DNA of 33,676 nucleotides. Origin: an uncultured Bacteroidota bacterium (lineage in GTDB: Bacteria > Bacteroidota > Bacteroidia > Flavobacteriales > Flavobacteriaceae). Under the pieces are notes generated by a model. That model had not been told where the DNA came from. It saw nothing but the letters and a program-made list of their open reading frames with translations, and ran no database searches. Location of the stretch: positions 1 through 33,676 of the forward strand of contig CAIWKX010000016.1 of assembly GCA_903913315.1 (NCBI GenBank). The letters run 5' to 3'. Shown one piece after another: positions 7,858-16,694 of the stretch (its first letter is position 1; the number at the start of each line of letters is the position of its first letter). A program made the position numbers and the translations under genes.

Positions 7858-7888
7858 CTTTTCTTTTTTTTCTTTAAAAAAAGAAAAG
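7858..7888. repeat. Perfect T-rich hairpin
   Basis: CTTTTCTTTTTTT pairs with AAAAAAAGAAAAG across a five-base loop, a 13-bp perfect stem. It could stop transcription weakly in either direction or be part of a dispersed repeat. Confidence 0.6.
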
Positions 7889-8006
7889 ATAGAACGGACA
7901 GCCCGACCCGTAGGGGCACGCTATACATAAAACTAAAAGGGAAGATTGTTTGTAAGTATTACTCCCGATAGAATAAAGGATTGACACAGTTTATTGAACA
8001 CTCCCC

Positions 8007-8502
8007 TTTCATTATGATAAATTGAACATTCATCACGGTCAATTGGACTTTCATCATGGTAAATTGAACATTCATCATAGTAAATTGAACATTCATCACG
8101 GTCAATTGGGCTTTCATTATGGTAAATTGGACTTTCATCATGGTAAATTGAACATTCATTATGGTCAATTGAACATTCATCATGGTCAATTGAACATTCA
8201 TCACGGTCAATTGGACTTTCATTATGATAAATTGGACATTCATCACGGTCAATTGGACTTTCATTATGATAAATTGGACATTCATCACAGTCAATTGAAC
8301 TTTCATAATGATAAATTGAACATTCATCACGATCAATTGGGCTTTCATTATGATAAATTGGACTTTCATCACAGTCAATTGGACTTTCATCATCATAAAT
8401 TGAACATTCATCACGATCAATTGAACATTCATTATGATAAATTGGACTTTCATCATGATAAATTGAACATTCATTATGATAAATTGAACATTCATTATAC
8501 CT
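8007..8502. repeat. 21-bp tandem array 2 (23 full units)
   Basis: Twenty-three full units of exactly 21 bp run from 8020 to 8502, after a partial unit at about 8007-8019. Each starts AATTGRAC or AATTGGGC, continues WTTCAT, and ends in one of two main forms: CACRRTC or YATGRTA. From unit 9 to unit 20 the two forms alternate strictly, giving a 42-bp higher-order repeat. Changes are mostly transitions. The long open frames on both strands follow from the period being a multiple of three; I do not consider them genes. Confidence 0.95.
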
Positions 8503-8730
8503 ACATTGTGTAAGACTTATTCTATAAAAATTTAAACTTTTAAACCGTACTCCTACTCTAGTCAAACGGTTTATTTTAATAATAGGCGGTATTTTTAGTG
8601 AAAAACAATCTGTGCTTGTTTACACTCATCAAGACCCATTGAAATGAGAGGTGGAGAAAGTGATTGGATTTGAGCTGGAAAAATGTTAAAAAATCCTAAT
8701 TTAGAATTCGTTATTCAAAATTGAATTCGC

Positions 8731-8738
8731 TACTTTTG
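8731..8738 (+). promoter_or_regulatory. Putative -7 box before the glycosyltransferase gene
   Basis: TACTTTTG matches TAnnTTTG and lies 31 bases before the ATG at 8770. The remainder of 8503-8769 holds no gene that I can support. Confidence 0.55.
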
Positions 8739-8769
8739 CACACGTTTTAAAAAAGACAATATCCTGATT

Positions 8770-9876
8770 ATGTTGCTAATTTTACTTTGTTTATTTATTG
8801 CTGTTGTTGCTGTACAATTCTTGTATTATGTGGTGTTTTTTGGGAAGTTTTCGTTTGCTAAACCCCAAACTGCTACCCCTAAAAGAGTGCCGATTTCAGT
8901 GATTGTTTGTGCGAAAAATGAAGCTGAAAATGTGGCTAATTTCATTCCTTTATTAGCGGAGCAAAATTATTCGGATTATGAAATTGTATTGATTGACGAT
9001 GCTTCGAGTGATGATACATTAGAATTGTTTGAAGCTTTTGAAAAACAATATTCCAATGTGAAATTGGTGAAAGTGGAAAACAATGAAGCTTTTTGGGGCA
9101 ATAAAAAATTCGCCTTGACTCTTGGTATCAAAGCGGCTAAGTATGAATATTTATTGTTTACGGACGCAGATTGTTATCCGAAAACAACGGGGTGGATTAC
9201 CGAAATGAGTGCGCATTTTACGAAAGAAAAAACAATTGTTTTAGGATATGGTGCGTATGAAAGAATTAAAGGTTCGTTTTTGAATAAAATCATCCGTTTT
9301 GAAACGTTATTGACGGCAACACAATATTTCTCTTGGGCGAAATTAGGAAAACCTTATATGGGTGTGGGTCGTAATATGGCTTACAAACGCGAAGAGTTCT
9401 TTAAAACCAATGGGTTTATTGAGCACATGAAAATACGTTCGGGTGATGATGATTTGTTTATCAATGAAGCGTCGAATGCTAGGAATACTACTATTTGCTA
9501 TACGCCTGAAAGCTTTACGTTTTCGATGCCAAAAACTACTTTTAAAGATTGGTTTACACAAAAAAGAAGACATGTGGCTACGGCAAAACACTATAAATCT
9601 TTTGACAGAACGCAATTAGCAATTTTCTATGGTTCGCAATTGTTATTCATTGTGTTACCTATTATCTTGTTAGCTTTCCAATTTCAATGGATTGTGGTGA
9701 CGAGTTTAATTGGGTTTCGTTATCTTTTTGCTTGGTTGTCTATGGGGTTTGCCGCTGGAAAATTAAAAGAGAAAGATGTTATGTATTGGTTTCCGGTTAT
9801 TGAAATAATTCTTATCTTCACGCAGTTGAATGTTTTTGTGACCAATACTTTCTCAAAACCCGTGCAGTGGAAATAA
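8770..9876 (+). CDS. Membrane glycosyltransferase, family 2
   Basis: A 368-residue enzyme with an N-terminal membrane helix (1-24), a cytoplasmic GT-A catalytic domain (about 40-270) and C-terminal helices (about 280-345). Landmarks are PISVIVCAKNE at the nucleotide-sugar site, IDDASSDDT, the metal-binding TDADC, the SGDDDLF acceptor motif and the QKRRHV motif. These fit a processive or polyprenol-linked inverting glycosyltransferase; donor and acceptor cannot be told. The stop codon overlaps the start of the sigma factor gene by ten bases, so the two are probably one transcript. Confidence 0.88.
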   Translation: MLLILLCLFIAVVAVQFLYYVVFFGKFSFAKPQTATPKRVPISVIVCAKNEAENVANFIPLLAEQNYSDYEIVLIDDASSDDTLELFEAFEKQYSNVKLVKVENNEAFWGNKKFALTLGIKAAKYEYLLFTDADCYPKTTGWITEMSAHFTKEKTIVLGYGAYERIKGSFLNKIIRFETLLTATQYFSWAKLGKPYMGVGRNMAYKREEFFKTNGFIEHMKIRSGDDDLFINEASNARNTTICYTPESFTFSMPKTTFKDWFTQKRRHVATAKHYKSFDRTQLAIFYGSQLLFIVLPIILLAFQFQWIVVTSLIGFRYLFAWLSMGFAAGKLKEKDVMYWFPVIEIILIFTQLNVFVTNTFSKPVQWK

Positions 9877-10418
9877 ATCCTTATATAGAAAAAGCTAAAA
9901 AAGGAGATCAAGTAGCGTTTACCTATTTGCTGGATCACTATTGGAATGAAGTCTATGGATTTATGTTGAAGCGTACGGAAAACGAAACCGATGCGGAAGA
10001 TATTTCGATAGAAACTTTTTCGAAGGCTTTTGATAAGCTGTCTACTTATAATCCGGAATTTCAATTTAATACCTGGTTGATTGCTATTGCTAAGAATGTT
10101 CACATTGATTTGCTTAGAAAAAAGAAGTCTTCTCTTTTTGTAGAAATCACGGATGAAGAGGATCAACAAGCGTATAATGTTGCCGATAGTTCTCCCACGG
10201 CAGAAGATGATATTATTACGGAGCAAAATCTTTCACAATTGTTGCAATTCATCAAGGAACTGAAACCCCACTATCAAGAGGTTATTCAGTTGCGTTATTT
10301 TCAAGAAATGAGTTATCAGGAAATAGCAGAACAATTGGAAGAGCCTTTGAGTAATGTTAAAATAAAACTCCTTCGCGCTAAGAAACTATTAGCCGAAATC
10401 ATTCAAACGAAGCGGTAA
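9867..10418 (+). CDS. ECF-type RNA polymerase sigma-70 factor
   Basis: A 183-residue sigma factor. Region 2 includes DAEDISIETFSKAFDKL and the WLIAIAKNVHIDLLRKKK helix. Region 4 includes VIQLRYFQEMSYQEIAEQL and the recognition helix SNVKIKLLRAKKLL. The start is a GTG ten bases inside the glycosyltransferase gene; no upstream ATG fits. No anti-sigma gene follows, as would be common for ECF factors, and the next 243 bases are non-coding. Its target genes are unknown, and the link with the glycosyltransferase suggests an envelope role by position only. Confidence 0.9.
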   Translation: MEINPYIEKAKKGDQVAFTYLLDHYWNEVYGFMLKRTENETDAEDISIETFSKAFDKLSTYNPEFQFNTWLIAIAKNVHIDLLRKKKSSLFVEITDEEDQQAYNVADSSPTAEDDIITEQNLSQLLQFIKELKPHYQEVIQLRYFQEMSYQEIAEQLEEPLSNVKIKLLRAKKLLAEIIQTKR

Positions 10419-10583
10419 TCATAGGGGTTCGGTTGCCTGTGGCTTCGAGATCATTATCAAAATTGCAACAAAAACAATACTTCACGAAAGATTCTTCAGA
10501 TTAGCTTACTTTTTATTACCACAATCACACAATATTGGATTAGGTGTTGCGTTATTAAAATAAATGCAATCGTCAAATCAATT

Positions 10584-10604
10584 TTCTATATTCTATTTTC
10601 TATT
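10584..10604. repeat. Heptad-periodic tract
   Basis: Three TTCTATA or TTCTATT units in the 243-base gap upstream of the TonB gene. They are close in sequence to the longer tract at 27600-27683. Nothing else in 10419-10661 is recognised. Confidence 0.6.
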
Positions 10605-10661
10605 CTCTTTAAAAAAATTCGCTTATGTAACATCGATACTTAACACTTAAAATTATAAATT

Positions 10662-11465
10662 ATGTCAAACGTTAGTATCTTTGAAAAAAAGTGGTTAGAC
10701 CTTGTCTTTGAAGGCAGAAACCAAAAGTATGGTGCGTATCAATTGCGCCGTGATAGCTCTAAAACAACTTTATTTGCCTTTTTATTTGGGATTGTATTCT
10801 TGGGTGGTGGTGTGTTTTTATTGAGTTCGTTTACCAAAGCTCCAGTAATAATTCCAAATGACCCTCCAATTGTTGTTGTTCACTTTGATGGTTATCATCA
10901 TCCAAAAGCTGAACCTAAACCGAAAACAGAACAGCCTAAAACAAGTACGGCAACCGTTAAACCACCTGTGGATAACCGGAATTATAGAGTAGCTCCAGAA
11001 TCACAAGCCGTAGTTCCCATCGCTACGAATACTGAAAATCCTATTCCAAATGGTCCGACAAATGCGAATGCGGGTGGAACAGGAACACCAAGTACAGGCC
11101 CTTCTACTGGAGGAGGAACCATAGTAGTAGCAAAAGCTCCTGATACTGGAACACACAAAACTTCTGAACTCGATAGACAACCTAATTTTCCGGGGGGATT
11201 GAAAGGATTTTATGAGTACGTGGGGAATCATTTTGACAAACAAGAGGTGGTAGAAGGAGAAACTATACGGGTTTTGGTTTCTTTTGTGATTGAGAAAAAT
11301 GGGGCGATGACGGATATTGATGTGGTTCAAAAAACGAATCCTGATGTTGATAAAGAAGCTATTCGCGTATTGAAATCATTAAAAACCAAATGGGAACCTG
11401 GGTATAAAGATGGTGAAGCGGTTCGAACTAGATATACCTTACCGATTGTAGTAGCAGCAGAATAA
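10662..11465 (+). CDS. TonB family energy transducer
   Basis: A 267-residue protein. The N-terminal FEKKWLDLVFEGRNQKYGAYQLRR segment, split here as FEKKWLDLVF and RNQKYGAYQLRR, is the Bacteroidota TonB signature. A membrane helix (about 36-57), a Pro/Lys-rich spacer (88-125), a Gly/Thr-rich linker and a C-terminal TonB domain (about 175-265, with QPNFPGGLKGFYEYV) follow. It would carry proton-motive energy from ExbBD to outer-membrane receptors such as SusC-like transporters. It stands alone, with its own terminator and no exbBD nearby, suggesting a dedicated or accessory TonB. Confidence 0.92.
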   Translation: MSNVSIFEKKWLDLVFEGRNQKYGAYQLRRDSSKTTLFAFLFGIVFLGGGVFLLSSFTKAPVIIPNDPPIVVVHFDGYHHPKAEPKPKTEQPKTSTATVKPPVDNRNYRVAPESQAVVPIATNTENPIPNGPTNANAGGTGTPSTGPSTGGGTIVVAKAPDTGTHKTSELDRQPNFPGGLKGFYEYVGNHFDKQEVVEGETIRVLVSFVIEKNGAMTDIDVVQKTNPDVDKEAIRVLKSLKTKWEPGYKDGEAVRTRYTLPIVVAAE

Positions 11466-11499
11466 AGAGTAATTTTCCATTCTTTTATTACTAAATGTT

Positions 11500-11533
11500 A
11501 CCTGTCTCTGTATTTTGGAGGCAGGTTTTTTTA
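11500..11533 (+). terminator. Intrinsic terminator after the TonB gene
   Basis: ACCTGTCTC pairs with GAGGCAGGT (one wobble) around an eight-base loop and is followed by seven T. Confidence 0.88.
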
Positions 11534-11657
11534 TATTGAAGTTATTTCAGCTTTTTTTTAATTCCGTAGCACCACTATGCAATGAAAAAAAGCTAAAATC
11601 TGAAACAAAAACCCTAATTTTTCGCTTCAATCAAAAAAGTGTAAACGACTTCACTTA
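11532..11657 (-). repeat. MITE-like dispersed element, copy A (shortened)
   Basis: Read on the minus strand, this stretch matches 21936-22050 over about 113 bases, at roughly 90% identity by eye. Its outer end is TAAGTGAAGTCG followed by GTTTACACTTTTTT. It contains the same hairpin (GCATAG, five-base loop, CTACGG, inside T and A runs). The far end is shorter than in copy B: the second terminal repeat is reduced to a TATATTGAAGT remnant. It lies between the TonB terminator and lipA. Confidence 0.8.
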
Positions 11658-11683
11658 ATATTTCTTAAAGAAATAAAAAACCG

Positions 11684-11711
11684 AAATCTAAAGTCGGAAA
11701 TCTAAAATCTA
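11684..11711. repeat. Heptad-periodic tract upstream of lipA
   Basis: Four 7-bp units: AAATCTA, AAGTCGG, AAATCTA, AAATCTA. They end seven bases before the -7 box. Confidence 0.7.
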
Positions 11712-11717
11712 CATTCG

Positions 11718-11725
11718 TATCTTTG
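11718..11725 (+). promoter_or_regulatory. Putative -7 box of lipA
   Basis: TATCTTTG matches TAnnTTTG and lies 18 bases before the lipA ATG. Confidence 0.6.
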
Positions 11726-11743
11726 CATTTCAAAATTTGAAAA

Positions 11744-12613
11744 ATGGAATCCGTTACTGAAAACACACTCCCTGTTGGAAAACCAAAATGGTTAAAAGTA
11801 AAATTACCAATTGGTCAAAAATATACAGAACTTCGAGGTTTGGTAGATAAGTATAAATTAAATACTATTTGTACGTCTGGAAGTTGCCCAAACATGGGTG
11901 AATGTTGGGGTGAAGGTACTGCAACGTTTATGATTTTGGGGAATATTTGTACCCGTTCTTGTGGATTTTGTGGTGTAAAAACTGGACGTCCAGAGAATGT
12001 AGATTGGGATGAACCTGAAAAAGTAGCGCGTTCTATCAAAATTATGAATATCAAACATGCGGTTATTACGAGTGTTGATAGAGATGATTTAAAAGATATG
12101 GGGTCTATCATTTGGCAAGAAACGGTTGAAGCCATTCGCCGAATGAATCCGGAGACTACTTTGGAAACATTGATTCCCGATTTTCAAGGAAACACTAGAA
12201 ATATAGACCGCATTATTGAAGCTAATCCAGAGGTAGTTTCGCATAATATGGAAACCGTTCGTAGATTGACACGTGAGGTTCGAATTCAAGCAAAATATGA
12301 CAAAAGTCTTGAGGTATTACGGTATTTAAAACAACAGGGGATTCGCAGAACCAAATCGGGTATTATGTTAGGTTTGGGAGAAACAGAAGCTGAAGTTATT
12401 GAAACAATGCAAGATATTCGCAATCAAAATGTAGATATTATCACCATTGGGCAATATTTACAACCGAGCAAAAAGCATTTACCAGTAAAGGAATACATCA
12501 CGCCAGAGCAATTTGAGAAGTACGAGAAAATTGGCAAAGAAATGGGATTCCTTCATGTAGAAAGTGGTGCTTTAGTGCGTTCTTCTTATCATGCTCAAAA
12601 ACATATTTTATAA
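11744..12613 (+). CDS. lipA: Lipoyl synthase
   Basis: A 289-residue radical-SAM enzyme that inserts two sulfur atoms into protein-bound octanoyl groups, making the lipoyl cofactor of the 2-oxoacid dehydrogenases and the glycine cleavage system. The auxiliary iron-sulfur cluster is bound by Cys43, Cys48 and Cys54 ([12 protein letters not shown]). The radical-SAM cluster is bound by Cys69, Cys73 and Cys76 (CTRSCGFC). The C-terminal RSSYHA (279-284) carries the serine that caps the auxiliary cluster. The length is normal. It has its own putative promoter and is followed after 53 bases by a GAPDH gene on the same strand. Confidence 0.97.
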   Translation: MESVTENTLPVGKPKWLKVKLPIGQKYTELRGLVDKYKLNTICTSGSCPNMGECWGEGTATFMILGNICTRSCGFCGVKTGRPENVDWDEPEKVARSIKIMNIKHAVITSVDRDDLKDMGSIIWQETVEAIRRMNPETTLETLIPDFQGNTRNIDRIIEANPEVVSHNMETVRRLTREVRIQAKYDKSLEVLRYLKQQGIRRTKSGIMLGLGETEAEVIETMQDIRNQNVDIITIGQYLQPSKKHLPVKEYITPEQFEKYEKIGKEMGFLHVESGALVRSSYHAQKHIL

Positions 12614-12666
12614 GTACGAGGTACTAAATAAAAGGTACTGAACACGAAATTAAAATACTGTAAAAA

Positions 12667-13656
12667 TTGAAAACAAAAATTGCCATTAATGGTTTTGGAA
12701 GAATTGGAAGAAATCTGTTTAGATTACTGATCAACCATCCTTCTATTGAAGTGGTTGCCATCAATGATATTGCCGATAATCGCACGATGGCACATTTGAT
12801 AAAATACGATAGCATTCACGGCATTTTACCTCATGTGGTTTCTTATGATGAAAAGGCTATTATTGTAGACGGCAAATCGTATGCCTTTTATCATGAAAAA
12901 GAGATTTCTAATCTCAATTGGAACACCATTGATATTGTAATAGAAGCTACTGGCAAATACAAAACCTTTGAAACCATACATAAACATATTGAAGTGAGTG
13001 CCAAAAAGGTAATTCTTTCCGCGCCATCGGAAGTTACTGAAATAAAAACAATTGTTCTTGGTGTTAACGAAACAATACTTGATGGGACTGAAACCATCAT
13101 TTCGAATGCCAGTTGCACAACTAATAATGCGGCGCCTATGATGAAAGTGATTCATGATTTGTGTGGCATTGAACAAGCTTATATTACTACCGTGCACTCC
13201 TATACCACTGACCAAAGTTTGCATGATCAACCGCATAAGGATTTGCGTCGTGCTCGAGGCGCCAGTCAATCTATCGTTCCCACAACAACGGGGGCTGCCA
13301 AGGCATTGACTAAAATTTTCCCTGAATTGGATGGTAAGATTGGAGGCTGCGGGATTCGTGTTCCAGTGCCTGATGGTTCTCTAACAGATATTACTTTTAA
13401 TGTAAAACGAGAAGTGACCATTGAAGAAATTAATGTTGCTTTTAAGAAAGCCTCGGAAACAAATCTCAAAGGAATTCTTGATTATACGGAAGACCCAATA
13501 GTTTCTGTAGATGTAATAGGCAATAGAAACTCTTGCCTTTTTGATGCTCAACTGACCTCAGTAATTGATAAAATGGTAAAGGTAGTAGGTTGGTATGATA
13601 ATGAAATTGGCTATTCTTCAAGAATAATTGACCTGATTCTTTATATTCAAAAATAA
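12667..13656 (+). CDS. gap: Glyceraldehyde-3-phosphate dehydrogenase, type I
   Basis: A 329-residue dehydrogenase that interconverts glyceraldehyde 3-phosphate and 1,3-bisphosphoglycerate. The NAD-binding GFGRIG (9-14) and the adenosine-binding IND (32-34) favour NAD. Catalytic Cys150 lies in SNASCTTNNAAP, and His177 lies in TVHSYTTDQ. It starts with TTG; an in-frame TAA two codons upstream excludes a longer protein and no ATG lies nearby. A weak start may mean modest expression, so this could be a second copy beside a main glycolytic gap gene elsewhere. That is inference. Confidence 0.93.
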   Translation: MKTKIAINGFGRIGRNLFRLLINHPSIEVVAINDIADNRTMAHLIKYDSIHGILPHVVSYDEKAIIVDGKSYAFYHEKEISNLNWNTIDIVIEATGKYKTFETIHKHIEVSAKKVILSAPSEVTEIKTIVLGVNETILDGTETIISNASCTTNNAAPMMKVIHDLCGIEQAYITTVHSYTTDQSLHDQPHKDLRRARGASQSIVPTTTGAAKALTKIFPELDGKIGGCGIRVPVPDGSLTDITFNVKREVTIEEINVAFKKASETNLKGILDYTEDPIVSVDVIGNRNSCLFDAQLTSVIDKMVKVVGWYDNEIGYSSRIIDLILYIQK

Positions 13657-13698
13657 TTTACCTATTTTAGACCTTTAAAAAATAAGTTTACTACTAGT

Positions 13699-15870
13699 AT
13701 GAAGTATTTTTTTATTTTATTTTTCTTTTTCTCAATCACATCCTTTTCTCAAAAAAAACCTTTTAAGAAAATTGATAGTACTAATTACTATATAGAATTA
13801 GTTAAATTCAATAAAAAGACGAATAACTATAAAAACTGCCTTCAGTATTCTCAAAAAGCAATTGATTATGCCATTAAAACGAACAATCAAAAAGCAATTG
13901 CCGATAGTTATTCTAATTTAGGAACTATCTATTTAGAATTAAAAAAATACAATGATGCTATTGCTGTCTTTGTTAAAAGCATTGCCATCTACAGCACTTT
14001 ACCGGCCTCCTCTCAACAAGCTTTTACCCATTATAGCATTGGCATTTGCTATATGAAAAATAATAACTTCACTATGGCAGAGAAGAATTTAAATCAAGCC
14101 GGAATTATTTATCAAAAATTAAAAATAAATAGTGCTCTTGAAATGCTTAATCTTCAAAAAGGAATTGTCTATAAAGAAGAAGGCAGAATCGATTTAGCCA
14201 TGCCATTATTTGAAAATATAATTAGCAAACAAGACACTATTGATGTTAACAAAACAAAGTCGGAAGCATTATATCAAGTTGGTAAAATAGAAATCGATCA
14301 TAAACGATATAATTTAGCTATCAATTATTTATTCAGAGCTATGGCTTCTGATAAAAATAATTTGAATCAAAAAGCAAACATAGCGCTTGCATTAAGTGAT
14401 GCCTATGAGAAAACGATGAATTTTGAGAAATCTCATGCTTACTTAAAACAATATATTAAACTAAAAGATAGTCTTACCCTATTAAATAATAAAAAAATTG
14501 GTGTCGAAGACTTTGCTTCTTTCAAGAATTCTGATCGCTTAAAAACAATTGAACAGTTAGACAAGGAAAATAAAAGTCAACAAAAAGCCAACAGTTTCGC
14601 TAAGTTGATAAGCATATTGGCCATTGCTTTAATCTCTATCTTGTCGCTTTTAAGTTTATCGTTATATAAAAACAATATCATAAGAACAGAATCCAACAAC
14701 TTATTAAAAGAAAAGAATAATGAATTGCTGATTGCTAAAGAAAAAGCTGAAAAAGCCAGTAAAGCACGTTCGGAATTTTTATCAACGGTTAGTCATGAGT
14801 TACGAACTCCATTAAATGCTATCAATGGAATTACGCACTTATTATTGGAAGAAAATCCTAAACAAAGCCAATTGAATTATTTGAATTCTTTGCAATTTTC
14901 AGGAAACTACTTACTTACGTTTATCAATGATATTTTAGAAATTAACCGAATTGAATCAGAGAATATTCCAATAGAAAGTATTAATTGTAACTTTAAAACA
15001 CAATTAGCGAATATTCAAAACTCATTCAAAGAAATAGCACAAGAAAACAACAATACCTTTATTTTAAATATTGATGAAAGTATTCCCGAAAATTTAATTT
15101 TTGACCCTACCAAACTATCTCAAATCATCATAAATTTGGTAAATAATTCTTTGAAGTTTACCAAAGACGGCTATGTAAAACTTACCGCTAAACTAGTTGA
15201 CATTGAAGACAACAATATAAATGTTTTATTTCAAATAGCAGATAATGGTATAGGTATTCCAGAGGACAAACAAGATGAAATCTTTGATAGCTTTTCGCAA
15301 GGTTCTATTGAAATTAATAGAAAATATGGTGGCACTGGACTTGGTTTAGCGATTGTAAAAAGATTGGTAGAACTTCTAGGCGGAGACATTCAATTAAATA
15401 GTAAGGTTGGATTGGGAACTACATTCTTTTTTACTTTGCCTTTTGAAGTAAGTAATATCGCTCCAACGATTGCTATTGAAGATATAAAAACAAATCAGAT
15501 TCTAGCTCAAGACAAAAACATTCTTATTGTGGAAGACAATAAAATCAATCAAATGATTACCAAAAGAATGTTAGAAAATAGAGGTCTTAATTGTAAAATT
15601 CTCGATAATGGTGAAGATTGTGTTACCTTATTGAAAAGAGAACACAATTTTGATTTAGTATTGATGGATGTTCATTTACCTGGTATTAATGGAACCATAG
15701 CCACCCAACAAATTAGAGAATTCAACAAAACTATTCCAATAATTGCATTGACCGCAATTTCTCTAAATGAAAATCGGGATTTACTGCTGTCTTATGGTAT
15801 GACTGATGTGTTAACCAAACCATTTGAGCCTGAAAAATTCTATAAAATAATAGCGGATAATCTACTATAA
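13699..15870 (+). CDS. TPR-containing hybrid sensor histidine kinase
   Basis: A 723-residue membrane sensor. A signal peptide (1-18) is followed by a periplasmic domain of tetratricopeptide repeats (about 40-260). A membrane helix (302-323) and a coiled coil come next. The HisKA domain has phospho-acceptor His366 in SHELRTP. The ATPase domain has the N box near 482, DNGIGI (515-520) and GGTGLGL (544-550). The C-terminal receiver (about 606-723) has Asp657, Thr685 and Lys707. All catalytic residues are present. No response regulator or DNA-binding gene lies next to it, so phosphate is probably passed to a partner elsewhere. It runs convergently into the phosphorylase gene, with 11 bases between stop codons. 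Confidence 0.93.
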   Translation: MKYFFILFFFFSITSFSQKKPFKKIDSTNYYIELVKFNKKTNNYKNCLQYSQKAIDYAIKTNNQKAIADSYSNLGTIYLELKKYNDAIAVFVKSIAIYSTLPASSQQAFTHYSIGICYMKNNNFTMAEKNLNQAGIIYQKLKINSALEMLNLQKGIVYKEEGRIDLAMPLFENIISKQDTIDVNKTKSEALYQVGKIEIDHKRYNLAINYLFRAMASDKNNLNQKANIALALSDAYEKTMNFEKSHAYLKQYIKLKDSLTLLNNKKIGVEDFASFKNSDRLKTIEQLDKENKSQQKANSFAKLISILAIALISILSLLSLSLYKNNIIRTESNNLLKEKNNELLIAKEKAEKASKARSEFLSTVSHELRTPLNAINGITHLLLEENPKQSQLNYLNSLQFSGNYLLTFINDILEINRIESENIPIESINCNFKTQLANIQNSFKEIAQENNNTFILNIDESIPENLIFDPTKLSQIIINLVNNSLKFTKDGYVKLTAKLVDIEDNNINVLFQIADNGIGIPEDKQDEIFDSFSQGSIEINRKYGGTGLGLAIVKRLVELLGGDIQLNSKVGLGTTFFFTLPFEVSNIAPTIAIEDIKTNQILAQDKNILIVEDNKINQMITKRMLENRGLNCKILDNGEDCVTLLKREHNFDLVLMDVHLPGINGTIATQQIREFNKTIPIIALTAISLNENRDLLLSYGMTDVLTKPFEPEKFYKIIADNLL

Positions 15871-15881
15871 GAAATACTTGC

Positions 15882-16694
15882 TTAGTATTGTTGTATTAAT
15901 TCTTTTATCAACTTTCTAACATGAGGCTCTGCTTTTTCTGCTGCCTTTAATACCTCAGCATGGTTGACTTCTTCAATATTTGCTTCATCACCCATATCAG
16001 TAATAACAGACAATCCGAAAGTTTCTAAGTCCATGTGACGCGCCACAATAACTTCAGGCACTGTAGACATTCCAACACAATCTGCTCCAATGTTTTTTAC
16101 CATACGGTATTCTGACAAAGTTTCAAAAGTTGGCCCTTGTAAACCCATATAGACTCCGTCTTGTACAATGATATTGTTATCCTTTGCAATAGTTTTTGCT
16201 TTGGCAATCATAGCTTTACTATAAGGCTCACTCATGTTGACAAAACGTGGTCCGAAACGATCCTCATTTTTCCCTCGAAGTGGATGCTCTGGCATCATAT
16301 TAATATGATCAGTAATCAAAACTATTGAGCCTACTTCGTAATTAGGATTCACCCCTCCAGAAGCATTAGAGACTACTAGTTTCGTAACACCTAAATATTT
16401 CATCACTCTTACTGGAAAAGTAACTTGCTTCATATCATAGCCTTCATAATAATGAAAGCGTCCTTGCATGGCAACCACTTTTTTATCTCCAATAGTTCCG
16501 AAAACTAAAGCACCTTTGTGTCCTTGAACCGTTGAAACAGGAAAGTTAGGGATTTCGGTGTAAGGCAACGTATATTCAATAAGAATATCATCAGTAAAAC
16601 TTCCTAATCCAGAACCTAAAATCACACCATATTCAGGCGTAAAATTTGTTTTCTCTTTTATATAATTAACTGTTTCTTGAACTTGTTCCCACAT
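15882..16694 (-). CDS. punA: Purine nucleoside phosphorylase I
   Basis: A 270-residue trimeric-type enzyme that splits inosine and guanosine with phosphate into base and ribose 1-phosphate (purine salvage). Motifs are the phosphate-binding GSGLGS (27-32), HKG (59-61), NASGG (110-114), QGPTFET and GMSTVPE. The length is typical. Its start lies 29 bases inside the 3' end of the lpxK gene, so it is likely translated from the same mRNA. This odd pairing of salvage and lipid A genes is, as far as I recall, common in flavobacteria. Confidence 0.95.
   Translation of the reverse strand: MWEQVQETVNYIKEKTNFTPEYGVILGSGLGSFTDDILIEYTLPYTEIPNFPVSTVQGHKGALVFGTIGDKKVVAMQGRFHYYEGYDMKQVTFPVRVMKYLGVTKLVVSNASGGVNPNYEVGSIVLITDHINMMPEHPLRGKNEDRFGPRFVNMSEPYSKAMIAKAKTIAKDNNIIVQDGVYMGLQGPTFETLSEYRMVKNIGADCVGMSTVPEVIVARHMDLETFGLSVITDMGDEANIEEVNHAEVLKAAEKAEPHVRKLIKELIQQY

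Larger units (their letters stand above)
7591..8006. other. Intergenic repeat mosaic without a gene
   Basis: No gene is seen. It contains a GGACT-AA-AGTCC hairpin (7622-7633), nine 7-bp units at 7762-7824 (GATTGAA shading into GAATTTT and GAATAAT), and a perfect 13-bp T-rich/A-rich hairpin at 7858-7888. The words around that hairpin resemble dispersed repeats that I remember from other flavobacterial genomes. Confidence 0.65.

Noticed and set aside
8007..8502. CRISPR array
   Set aside because: Units are contiguous 21-mers without unique spacers, and no cas gene is present in the window.
7933..8565. Open frames of 163 to 210 codons across array 2
   Set aside because: Same reason: the period is divisible by three, the frames compete on both strands, and no non-repeat domain is attached.
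10409..10504. A 31-codon frame after the sigma factor gene that might be an anti-sigma remnant
   Set aside because: It has no ATG, no recognisable motif and is too short to judge.
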